From Negativicutes bacterium (GTDB taxonomy: Bacteria > Bacillota_C > Negativicutes > Sporomusales_B > JARLHX01): a stretch of DNA of 64,000 bases. Under the pieces are notes generated by a model that saw nothing but the letters and a program-made list of their open reading frames with translations, was not told the DNA's origin and ran no database searches. Positions 25,787 to 33,425 of the stretch are shown piece by piece. The stretch is from the NCBI GenBank assembly GCA_031292035.1, contig JARLHX010000009.1, positions 123,913-187,912 of the forward strand. The letters run 5' to 3'. Numbering within the stretch: position 1 is the first letter of the stretch; every line of letters starts with the position of its first letter. Both the position numbers and the translations under genes were made by a program.

Positions 25787-26989
25787 TCAGTTATTGCCAA
25801 CAGGGGCGTTGTCCGGTCGGAAGAGTCGGCCAGGCAGGAAAAATGCCAGACTGAAAGCAGCCAGGGGAATGACGGCGATAACAGAAAATACGCTGGGGAC
25901 ACCGAAATGGTCGGCGACATATCCCAGCAGGGTAACGGCGACTCCGCCCAGTCCGATGCTGAAACCGGTGGTCAGGCTGGCGCCGAGTGCTTCGTAGCCA
26001 GGCATCATTTCCTGGGCTAGCACGATGGTTGATGAAAAGGAGGCGATATAGATGAATCCGATGAAGGCCACTAGCGGGAAGGTCCAGTAGCCGGTGGCGT
26101 ACTTGAGCAGGTTAAGCAGCGGCAGGACGAGGAGCATCGAACCCATGATGATCGTTTTCCGGCCGAACCGGTCGCCTAATGTTCCGCCGACGAAGGTACC
26201 GGCCACTCCGCTCAGTAAATAGGCCGACAACAGATAACTGGCGTAAAGGTGGCTGCCGCCGAGATAGTCGGCGTAGTACAACGGGATGTAGGTGACGAGG
26301 CCTGCCGAAATGCTGGAACGGAGAAAGATGTAGGATAGCAGGATGGCCACAACGGCATAAGGAATCGAAGTTTTGGCTGGCCCTTTCGTTCCCCGGGACG
26401 ATGGCCTGCGATTCTCCGGTGATATCTGCGGCAGATTCAGCCACAGGAGGGTTGCCAGGATAACGGCCGGAAGGCAAAAATAGAGGGTATTATTTAACGA
26501 ACCTGGCAAAGTCAAGAGAGCCATCATAAAGACTGAGCCGCAGGCCTGCCCCAAATTGCCGCCGAGGGAGAAAATCGACATACTTTGTCCCCGGGAATGA
26601 ACTGAGCTGACCGAGTGGACGGCTTTGGCGGCCTGAGGATGAAAGGAGGCGATACCCAAACCGGTGATGATGACGATCATGAGCAGTACATGGTATGAGG
26701 TGGCCAGGCCGGTCGCCGCCATGCCCATTCCTGCCAGCAGCAGACCGGCGGGTACCAGCCAGGGTAGTGAGAGACGGTCGGTCAGATAACCGAACAACGG
26801 CTGGATAATCGACGACGTGAAGTTTTGGGTCAAGACAATAAATCCGACCTGGGAATATGACAGAGCAAAGGCACTTTTGAAAAAGGGCAGCAGTATCGGC
26901 AAGGCTCCTGCGCTTAAATCGGTCATAACATGGCTCAGTGCGACTAACAGCAAAGGTTTGGTGATAAAAGATTTCTTCGGTTCAGTCAT
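25787..26989 (-). CDS. MFS transporter, fosmidomycin-resistance (Fsr) type
   Basis: A 400-residue major facilitator with 12 predicted membrane segments. The N-terminal LLLVALSHVMTDLSAGALPILLPFFKSAFALSYSQVGFIVLTQNFTSSIIQPLFGYLTDR closely follows the Fsr family, as does GIASFHPQAAKAV. Fsr exports the phosphonate antibiotic fosmidomycin; the true substrate here is unknown. GATAGGAGAT precedes the start. It is divergent from pstS, and the pstS Pho box lies in the shared gap, so phosphate control is possible. Confidence 0.85.
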   Translation of the reverse strand: MTEPKKSFITKPLLLVALSHVMTDLSAGALPILLPFFKSAFALSYSQVGFIVLTQNFTSSIIQPLFGYLTDRLSLPWLVPAGLLLAGMGMAATGLATSYHVLLMIVIITGLGIASFHPQAAKAVHSVSSVHSRGQSMSIFSLGGNLGQACGSVFMMALLTLPGSLNNTLYFCLPAVILATLLWLNLPQISPENRRPSSRGTKGPAKTSIPYAVVAILLSYIFLRSSISAGLVTYIPLYYADYLGGSHLYASYLLSAYLLSGVAGTFVGGTLGDRFGRKTIIMGSMLLVLPLLNLLKYATGYWTFPLVAFIGFIYIASFSSTIVLAQEMMPGYEALGASLTTGFSIGLGGVAVTLLGYVADHFGVPSVFSVIAVIPLAAFSLAFFLPGRLFRPDNAPVGNN

Positions 26990-27141
26990 TTTGATCTCCT
27001 ATCTGTTCAGAGGCATAATTTCTTACAATACTCCATAGCAAGGGATCTTCCTGCCAATTGGCAGTAAACATTGGGAAGAACTGACATGTAATAAAGAAAA
27101 TATTGCTTTCTGCCATGGGATAGAGGGCAATGTGTCTGAAA

Positions 27142-27195
27142 TTAACAAAATCATAACATTGACTTAACACATTGGTTATGACGGAATTTTATAAT
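27142..27195 (+). promoter_or_regulatory. Pho box and promoter of pstS
   Basis: TTAACA (27142), ATAACA (27153) and TTAACA (27164) with an exact 11-bp period, then TATAAT at 27190-27195, 20 nt after the last repeat. Confidence 0.8.
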
Positions 27196-27232
27196 ATAGA
27201 TGAAATACAATCCAAATAGGGAGGCATATTAC

Positions 27233-28090
27233 ATGAAATTTTCCGCAAAGAGCAAACTGGCGGCCATACTGTTGGTCCTGGTATTCGCTACCAGCCTGCT
27301 GGGCGGCTGCGGCGGCGACAAGAAGGAAGCGGCGCAGTCAGGCGAGATTCAAGGGACAGTCACCGCATCCGGCTCGACAGCGCTTCTGCCCCTGCTGAAA
27401 CCTGGTCAGGAAGAATTCCAAAAGAAAAACCCCAAGGTCACTGTTAATATTGCCGGCGGTGGATCTTTCACCGGAATGAATCAAGTAGCATCCGGCGCTG
27501 TTCAGATCGGCAACTCGGATGTGAATATTCCTGCTGAATTGAAAGATGCCGGCCTGATTGACCATCAAGTAGCGGTTGCCCCTTTCGTAATGGTTGTAAA
27601 TCCTGATGTGACAGTTGACAACCTTACCCAAGCACAGTATGTTGCGATCTTTACCGGCAAAACTACCAACTGGAAAGAAGTTGGCGGCAAAGACCAGAAG
27701 ATCACCATCATCCATCGCCCCAAATCCTCTGGCTCCCGGGCCACGATTGCCGAAATCGTACTTAAAGGTGAAGCTTTCACTGACAATGCTGTTATCCAGG
27801 ATTCCAACGGCGCGGTTCGTGCGGGTATTGCCAGCACTCCTGGCGCTATCGGTTATGTCGACGCCCCGTATGTTGACAGCAGTATCAAAGCGTTGGCTTA
27901 TAACGGCGTAAAATATACTCCTGAAAATGTGATCAACCATACTTATCCGGTATTTGCCTACGAACATATGTATACCAAGGGTCAGCCTGCCGGAGCGGTC
28001 AAAGCCTTCCTTGATTATGTGATGAGCAAAGAGTTTCAAGAGAGCTTTGTAGAGAAAAACGGGTTCATTCCAGTTACGAAAATGAAATAA
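27233..28090 (+). CDS. pstS: Phosphate-binding lipoprotein PstS
   Basis: Substrate-binding protein of the Pst phosphate importer, 285 residues. The lipoprotein signal ends in LLGGC. Phosphate-loop motifs are visible: TASGSTALLPLL, GGGSFTGMNQVASGAVQIGNSDVNIP and HRPKSSGSRATIAEIVL. ATG 27233 is used because AGGGAGG (27218-27224) is 8 nt upstream; the longer frame from 27200 lacks support. It is transcribed alone from a Pho-box promoter and closed by a terminator. Confidence 0.96.
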   Translation: MKFSAKSKLAAILLVLVFATSLLGGCGGDKKEAAQSGEIQGTVTASGSTALLPLLKPGQEEFQKKNPKVTVNIAGGGSFTGMNQVASGAVQIGNSDVNIPAELKDAGLIDHQVAVAPFVMVVNPDVTVDNLTQAQYVAIFTGKTTNWKEVGGKDQKITIIHRPKSSGSRATIAEIVLKGEAFTDNAVIQDSNGAVRAGIASTPGAIGYVDAPYVDSSIKALAYNGVKYTPENVINHTYPVFAYEHMYTKGQPAGAVKAFLDYVMSKEFQESFVEKNGFIPVTKMK

Positions 28091-28116
28091 ATTTCCCGAT
28101 CAATATCGTATAGCTA

Positions 28117-28149
28117 GTAAAAGCCATGCCGGTCCGGCATGGCTTTTAC
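28117..28149 (+). terminator. Intrinsic terminator after pstS
   Basis: A 15-bp perfect stem (28117-28131 with 28135-28149) with a 3-nt loop, the outer pairs being A/T-rich. No long T tail follows. Confidence 0.85.
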
Positions 28150-28173
28150 TGTTATATTACCGCACAAGACAGG

Positions 28174-28250
28174 TTAATTACCTGTGACAATGTGGTATAA
28201 CTGGGCCGCTTCAGCCCGGGAGGGGTAGTAACAGGAGACCTTTGATCCAA
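28174..28250 (-). pseudogene. Possible relic of an SLH-domain gene end
   Basis: In the 354-bp gap between pstS and the next gene, the minus strand reads GSKVSCYYPSRAEAAQLYHIVTGN and a stop codon. The run YPSRAEAAQLYHIVTGN resembles the end of an S-layer-homology repeat (typically P..ITRAEaA.mLyri). No intact start or upstream domain is present. Resemblance is by eye only. Confidence 0.25.
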
Positions 28251-28444
28251 AGATTTGAGACGTTTTTGTTAATAGCTGCCTGTCGCAGAAGGATAATCTG
28301 CCTGCTGTGGAAAACTTTAAAAGAGTATATTTTATATTCAATGCCAGGCGAATACTGATTATAAACAAGCATTGAAGCCAGGAGTGCTTGAACCGCCAGC
28401 TGCTGAAAGCAATTTCGCAATTGACAACAAGGAGGTTTACGGAC

Positions 28445-29686
28445 ATGAACGATTTGCAAGATAATACTAAGAAAAATCAAAAGTGGCGGATGTTGTTTTT
28501 GCTCTGGCTGATGTTTTTTGTTGCCTATCTTGACAGGGTGAATATTGCCGTCGCCGGGCCGACGATGATGAAAGAACTGAATATGAATCCACTGGTATTT
28601 GGCAGTGTCTTGTCGGCATTTACTTTTGGGTATGCACTGACCCAAATCCCCGGGGGATATCTTGCCGACCGATTTGGCGCCAAGCGGTTGCTGGTGATAG
28701 CCCTTGTCTGGTGGTCTATTTTCACCGCGGTGACCGGACTGGTGTCTTCGGTGGGCTTACTAATTGCGGTGCGCGTTTTGTTCGGAATTGGCGAAGGCCT
28801 GGGAATAGGGGCCCAATTTAAACTTGTGGCCGATTTTTTTCCTTCAGCCGAACGTTCATCAGCGAATGCGCTGTTTTTGACAGCGCTAGCAATCGGCCCG
28901 GCTTTTGTGGCACCAATCGCCGCCTGGCTTATTGGGCTGATGGGCTGGCGGGAATTATTTTTGTGTTTCGCCTTACCTGGATTTGTCATGGCTTATTTAC
29001 TGCATCGATTTATACCAGACAAACCCGATGCCGGCATAGTGCATACCGAAATTCTCAATAAGCACGGTTCTAAAGCGATGTGGCAGGATATCATCGCCTT
29101 TCCAAGCATTTGGCTGCTGTTTTTTACCTATATGTTCTTCAATATTGCGTTTTGGGGGTTTCTGCTCTGGCTGCCAAGCTATCTTAGCATCAGTCGGCAT
29201 ATCGAATTGAAGGCTCTAGGATTTTATGCGTCGCTGCCGTATATTTGCGGTTTCTTCGGCCTTTTGGTGATGGGCTGGCTTGGCAGCAAGCTATTTTATC
29301 GGCACCGGGCGCTTTTGATCGCCGTCAGTTATCTGGTGGCTGGCGTTGCACTTTATGTTGCTTTCAGCCAGGATACAACAGTGGCCTGTCTGTTGGCTCT
29401 ATCGTGTGCAGGCTTTTTCCTCTATGGAGGTTTTGGACCATTTTGGGCGGTGGCACTAGACCATATTCCAGATGAACTCCGGGCTACATTGAGTGGCTTT
29501 GTGAATTTCGGCGGGCAAATTGGCGGTTTTTCAGCTCCGATCGCCGTCGGGGCTATTGTATCTTCAACAGGGTCTTTCTGGGGAGGGTTCTTATTTATGA
29601 CCTGCGGACTGATGGCTTCATCGGCCATGCTATTTTTATTGCAGACCCTTTCAGGGCGGACGCGGTTGGCTGCTGACGGGGAATAA
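28445..29686 (+). CDS. MFS transporter, anion:cation symporter (ACS) type
   Basis: A 413-residue major facilitator with 12 membrane segments. The start WRMLFLLWLMFFVAYLDRVNIAVAGPTMMKELNMNPLVFGSVLSAFTFGYALTQIPGGYLADRFGAKR is the hallmark of the ACS family, which imports organic anions such as hexuronates, glucarate or tartrate. The substrate cannot be told from sequence. AAGGAGG precedes ATG 28445; the frame upstream to 28388 is unlikely to be translated. It lies between pstS and pstC but has no Pho box of its own. Confidence 0.85.
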   Translation: MNDLQDNTKKNQKWRMLFLLWLMFFVAYLDRVNIAVAGPTMMKELNMNPLVFGSVLSAFTFGYALTQIPGGYLADRFGAKRLLVIALVWWSIFTAVTGLVSSVGLLIAVRVLFGIGEGLGIGAQFKLVADFFPSAERSSANALFLTALAIGPAFVAPIAAWLIGLMGWRELFLCFALPGFVMAYLLHRFIPDKPDAGIVHTEILNKHGSKAMWQDIIAFPSIWLLFFTYMFFNIAFWGFLLWLPSYLSISRHIELKALGFYASLPYICGFFGLLVMGWLGSKLFYRHRALLIAVSYLVAGVALYVAFSQDTTVACLLALSCAGFFLYGGFGPFWAVALDHIPDELRATLSGFVNFGGQIGGFSAPIAVGAIVSSTGSFWGGFLFMTCGLMASSAMLFLLQTLSGRTRLAADGE

Positions 29687-29748
29687 ATGCAATTTAAGGC
29701 CGAACCCAGTTTTGTCTTTTAGTACAAAACGCTATAGATGAAGGTTGC

Positions 29749-29784
29749 AAAGAACATACCTGGCAGAAGGTACGTTCTTTTTTT
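29749..29784 (+). terminator. Intrinsic terminator after the ACS-type MFS gene
   Basis: AAAGAACATACC and GGTACGTTCTTT pair with one mismatch, followed by T. Confidence 0.8.
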
Positions 29785-29823
29785 CGTGGCTACAAAATTT
29801 TAAAAGTTAATAAACGCAAAGAA

Positions 29824-29877
29824 TTAATCAAAAATTAACATTGGATTAACATTGACCGCCGCCTGGCTCATTATAAT
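29824..29877 (+). promoter_or_regulatory. Pho box and promoter of pstC-pstA
   Basis: TTAATC (29824), TTAACA (29835) and TTAACA (29846) with an 11-bp period, and TATAAT at 29872-29877, 20 nt after the last repeat. The geometry is identical to that of pstS. Confidence 0.8.
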
Positions 29878-29908
29878 AAAAGATGAAACAGAGTTAGACA
29901 GGATGTGA

Positions 29909-30808
29909 ATGGTTTTGGCAGATGCAGCCTTACAGCACCATCAGCTTAAGTTATTGTATGATCGATATATTCGCTACTTGTTCATTACCTGCGCTGTTTT
30001 GATGACAGTGATTATCGTCGCCATCATTGTCTTTATCGGCCAGCAAGGGTTGCAGACTTTTACGGCAGTCAGTCCAATAGAGTTTTTTTTCCATTCCAAG
30101 TGGGATCCAAGTGAGGGCCATTTTGGCGCTTTTAGTTTCATTTCCGGTTCGCTTCTGGCGACTGGCTTGGCGATTTTGCTGGGGGCTCCGCTCGGTCTTG
30201 CCGGTGCGATTTTCATGGCCAAGATCGCTCCTCCCTGGCTCAGGGAGATTATGCGCCCGGCCACCGATCTGTATGTCGCCATCCCCTCGGTGGTCTATGG
30301 CTATGTCGGCCTTACCATTATGGTTCCGTTTATTCGCAACTATTTCCATGTCAATACCGGCTTCGGTCTGCTGGCGTCATCAGTTATCCTGGCGATCATG
30401 ATCCTGCCGACCATCATCAGTATTTCCGAGGATGCTATTCGCGCCGTGCCGCGCCCTCTGGAAGAAGCGTCATTGGCCCTGGGGGCAACAAGATGGCAAA
30501 CCATCAGTAAAGTCCTGGTTCCGGCGGCTATGCCGGGCATTCTGACATCAATCATTTTGGCCATGGCCAGGGCTGTAGGTGAGACCATGGCGGTTCAAAT
30601 GGTGATCGGCAATACGCCGCTCTTGGCTAAATCTTTATTTACACCCACTGCTACCCTAACAAGTGAAATCGTTGTCGAAATGGGTAACACACCCTTCGGT
30701 TCAGCCTGGGGGAACTCCCTGTTTCTGATGGCGCTGGTACTTCTCTTGGTATCGCTGTTTATGATTGTTGCCATCCGGCGGGTCGGACGAGGGAGGTTGG
30801 TATCATGA
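29909..30808 (+). CDS. pstC: Phosphate ABC transporter permease PstC
   Basis: Inner-membrane permease of 299 residues with six membrane segments. The EAA-type loop for PstB contact is EEASLALGATRWQTISKVLVPAAMPGI. The C-terminal FGSAWGNSLFLMALVLLLVSL is usual for PstC. The SD before ATG 29909 is weak (AGGATGTG). The stop overlaps the pstA start (ATGA), so the two permease genes are translationally coupled. Confidence 0.95.
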   Translation: MVLADAALQHHQLKLLYDRYIRYLFITCAVLMTVIIVAIIVFIGQQGLQTFTAVSPIEFFFHSKWDPSEGHFGAFSFISGSLLATGLAILLGAPLGLAGAIFMAKIAPPWLREIMRPATDLYVAIPSVVYGYVGLTIMVPFIRNYFHVNTGFGLLASSVILAIMILPTIISISEDAIRAVPRPLEEASLALGATRWQTISKVLVPAAMPGILTSIILAMARAVGETMAVQMVIGNTPLLAKSLFTPTATLTSEIVVEMGNTPFGSAWGNSLFLMALVLLLVSLFMIVAIRRVGRGRLVS

Positions 30809-31665
30809 CATCACGATTTTATGACAAAATTGCCACCGGCGTAGCCTGGCTGGCGGCAATTCTAATTTTGGGCATTCTGGCTTCCTTTTTGCTGTATATG
30901 CTGATTAAAGGGCTTCCGGTGCTGTCCTGGAAATTCATCTTCGGGGTGCCAAGCGATATCACCGCCGGCGGCGGCGTCGGGCCCCAGCTTTTCAACTCTT
31001 TTTATATGCTGATCTTGTCGCTGGTGTTTTCGGTTCCGGTGGCGATTGGCGCAGGCATCTACTTAGCCGAATACGCCGGCACAGGCAAACTGACCGATCT
31101 CATCCGCTTGAGCACCGAAAGTCTGGCTACCGTCCCGTCGATTGTTCTAGGACTTTTTGGGATGATCATCTTTGTCAATATTCTTGGGATGGGCATCAGC
31201 ATTATCGGCGGGGCGCTCACGTTAACCCTGCTCAATCTGCCGGTGCTGGTCCGGGTGACTGAAGAAGCCATCAAAGCGGTGCCGCCTTACTACCAGGAAG
31301 CCAGCCTCGCCCTCGGGGCCACTAAGTGGCAAACCATTCGCCGGGTAATATTGCCCAACGCCCTGCCAGGCATTATTACCGGTATTACTCTGACTGCCGG
31401 CCGGGCCCTGGGCGAAACTGCTATTCTGATTTTCACCGCCGGAACGACGGTGTCCCGTCATTTGCCGGATTTTGACCCGTTGGCGGCAGGAGAAACACTG
31501 GCGGTCCATATGTGGTATGTCATGGCTATTGGCCTGGTGCCTGACCGCCTCGACATTGCCAATGGTATCGGTGCGCTGCTGATTATCACCATACTGGGAC
31601 TGAATCTTATGTTGACCCTTCCGGCCAAGATGCTGCAAAAGAAATTGACTGGTTCCAGTCATTGA
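30805..31665 (+). CDS. pstA: Phosphate ABC transporter permease PstA
   Basis: Partner permease of PstC, 286 residues with six membrane segments. EEAIKAVPPYYQEASLALGATKWQTIRRVILPNALPGIITG is the coupling loop. FNSFYMLILSLVFSVPVAIGAGIYLAEYAG and the late GETAILIFTAG are typical of PstA. The gene overlaps pstC by 4 bp and has GGGAGG upstream. The pst operon usually continues with pstB and phoU; here they are 11 kb upstream. Confidence 0.95.
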   Translation: MTSRFYDKIATGVAWLAAILILGILASFLLYMLIKGLPVLSWKFIFGVPSDITAGGGVGPQLFNSFYMLILSLVFSVPVAIGAGIYLAEYAGTGKLTDLIRLSTESLATVPSIVLGLFGMIIFVNILGMGISIIGGALTLTLLNLPVLVRVTEEAIKAVPPYYQEASLALGATKWQTIRRVILPNALPGIITGITLTAGRALGETAILIFTAGTTVSRHLPDFDPLAAGETLAVHMWYVMAIGLVPDRLDIANGIGALLIITILGLNLMLTLPAKMLQKKLTGSSH

Positions 31666-31673
31666 AGAATACG

Positions 31674-31700
31674 AAAGCCAGCCGTGAGGCTGGCTTTTTC
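31674..31700. terminator. Terminator between pstA and the usp gene
   Basis: AAAGCCAGCC pairs with GGCTGGCTTT around GTGA, followed by TTC. It lies between convergent genes. Confidence 0.9.
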
Positions 31701-31705
31701 TCTTG

Positions 31706-32161
31706 TTATTTTAGATTGGCTGGTCCTTTTACAATCAGAGTCGGACAGGGGGCGTAGTGGACGATATGGTTGCTGACACTGCCCAGAAACATTTCGGTGA
31801 CACCGCTGAGGCCCCGGCGGCCCATGACGATGACCGAGTAGCCGCCCTCGACGGCGATATCGATCAGTTCTTTGCCCGGCGGTCCGAACTCTAGACGGGT
31901 GGAAACCCGGCCAGTAAACCCGGCAAAGACCTCCTGGGTTTTTGCCAGAATGAATTTGCCGTTTGCCTCCAAGTCTTGCAGCACCGAAAGCGGGATGGAA
32001 ACGGTATCCGGCATGCTGAAAGCCGGTAGGCTGTAATAATTCTGAACAACGTGCACCAACATGACTTCACTGTCAAACTTTTCGGCCAGTGCCCGCGCAT
32101 ATTGGGCGGCGTGCAGCGCCATTTCTGATCCGTCTGTGGGAACCAGGATTTTTTTGAACAT
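31706..32161 (-). CDS. Universal stress protein (UspA family)
   Basis: A 151-residue single Usp domain. MFKKILVPTDGSEMALHAAQYA is the start strand and the ATP-binding loop GRRGLSGVTEMFLGSVSNHIVHYAPCPTLIVK (G-x2-G-x9-GS) is intact, so it probably binds ATP. Usp proteins are made in growth arrest and stress; the role of this one is unknown. The start is the ATG at 32161 with AAGGAGG upstream; longer frames are unlikely. Confidence 0.93.
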   Translation of the reverse strand: MFKKILVPTDGSEMALHAAQYARALAEKFDSEVMLVHVVQNYYSLPAFSMPDTVSIPLSVLQDLEANGKFILAKTQEVFAGFTGRVSTRLEFGPPGKELIDIAVEGGYSVIVMGRRGLSGVTEMFLGSVSNHIVHYAPCPTLIVKGPANLK

Positions 32162-32266
32162 ATCGTCGCCTCCTTGATGGGTTTTTACCGTTGTCGCCAA
32201 AGTCTTTTCTCTACTAAACTTCTGTGTAGCGACAGAGAATCCTGCTGGTGTATTTTGCCCTCCGAG

Positions 32267-32297
32267 CGTATCATCGAACCCTGCTGCTGCCATACTA
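32267..32297 (+). promoter_or_regulatory. Possible sporulation promoter of the SpoIID-like gene
   Basis: CATACTA at 32291-32297 equals the sigma-G -10 consensus (also close to sigma-E CATACAnT). The -35 at 18 bp (CGTATC) is a weak match. Confidence 0.35.
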
Positions 32298-32320
32298 ATG
32301 GCAGAGAAGGAGGTGCTTTG

Positions 32321-33295
32321 ATGCGCGACAAAGGACAAATAATGATGGTGGCTTTACTGATAGTGGTGCTGGTAATCAGCGGTTGTTCGCTATTCAAGAC
32401 GCCGCAGAAAATGCCTGGACCGCTGAAAAATATTCAGGGAGCCGAGCCGCAAATTTCGGTGTACATGCACGAAACCGGCAAAACCGAATCAATGAAAATG
32501 GAGGACTATATTGCCGGGGTGGTAGCCGGGGAAATGAAACCCGAATGGCCGGTGGAGGCGCTGGCAGCTCAGGCGATACTGGCGCGGACCTTCACCCTTT
32601 ATGCCATGGAAAACAAGGGTGGTGTGCCGACCCACGGCACCCAGGCCTCAACAGACATCAAGGAGTTTCAGGCTTATGACGCCAAAGCCATTAACGACAA
32701 TGTCCGCAAAGCTGTCGAAATGACCAGGGGGATGGTGGCCGTCTATCAGGGCAAGCCCATCTATGCTTGGTTTCACGCTTCGGCAGGCGGCGTGACCGCC
32801 ACAGCCAAAGAAGGTCTGAACTATCAGCAGGACGAACCGCCGTACACCCAGTCGGTTCCTTCGCCTGACGACCTGGCCCCTGCCGATGTCCAGAACTGGA
32901 CAGCAACCTTTACCAAACAGGAAGTAATGACCGCCCTCACTAAATTGGGACATTCAGTTGATTCGGTGAAGGGTCACCCGGTCAATACCGTCTCTGGGGT
33001 GGAAATTGGGGAAAAGGGGCCGTCCGGACGGGCGACGACCATCGTAGTCGATAAAGACATTACGGTGCCGGCGGCGGACTTTCGCGTAGCCATCGGGAGC
33101 ACCAAACTAAAGTCGATGCTTCTTGACAAGATTGATGTCACCGGCGATAGTGTCACTTTCACTGGCAAAGGTTACGGCCACGGTGTTGGCATGTCCCAGT
33201 GGGGCGCCAATAAATTAGCCACCGAGGGCAAGAAGCCAGAAGAAATTGTCAGCTACTATTTCAAAGGTGTGACCATCGAAAAGCGCTGGGAATAA
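32321..33295 (+). CDS. SpoIID/LytB-domain lipoprotein
   Basis: A 324-residue protein with the SpoIID domain; SpoIID is a lytic transglycosylase needed for engulfment. The catalytic region VVAGEMKPEWPVEALAAQAILARTF with its Glu, the HASAGGVTATAKE segment and the closing GKGYGHGVGMSQWGANKLA are present. Unlike Bacillus SpoIID, which has a plain membrane anchor, this one has a lipobox (VISGC). AAGGAGGTG precedes ATG 32321. It may be a paralogue acting with the germination or engulfment machinery. Confidence 0.85.
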   Translation: MRDKGQIMMVALLIVVLVISGCSLFKTPQKMPGPLKNIQGAEPQISVYMHETGKTESMKMEDYIAGVVAGEMKPEWPVEALAAQAILARTFTLYAMENKGGVPTHGTQASTDIKEFQAYDAKAINDNVRKAVEMTRGMVAVYQGKPIYAWFHASAGGVTATAKEGLNYQQDEPPYTQSVPSPDDLAPADVQNWTATFTKQEVMTALTKLGHSVDSVKGHPVNTVSGVEIGEKGPSGRATTIVVDKDITVPAADFRVAIGSTKLKSMLLDKIDVTGDSVTFTGKGYGHGVGMSQWGANKLATEGKKPEEIVSYYFKGVTIEKRWE

Positions 33296-33301
33296 AAGAG
33301 G

Positions 33302-33327
33302 CAGCCGGATAACCGGCTGTTTTTTTG
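33302..33327 (+). terminator. Intrinsic terminator after the SpoIID-like gene
   Basis: CAGCCGG pairs with CCGGCTG around ATAA, then seven T. Confidence 0.92.
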
Positions 33328-33377
33328 TGTCAGCCCTAAGAAGTGGCTATGCAGTATACCCTTGCGACAATCCAGAC

Positions 33378-33409
33378 AGAATATAGGCATCATACCAGGG
33401 ATTCTACTA
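33378..33409 (+). promoter_or_regulatory. Possible sigma-G promoter of the germination operon
   Basis: AGAATA (33378-33383) and TCTACTA (33403-33409) resemble the sigma-G pair found before spoVT, but the spacing is 19 bp. gerA-type operons are sigma-G genes in Bacillus. Confidence 0.35.
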
Positions 33410-33425
33410 TGGCACGGGGGTACTG

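Noticed and set aside
27600..27911. Frames overlapping pstS on both strands
   Set aside because: Shadows of the conserved pstS reading frame without start signals.
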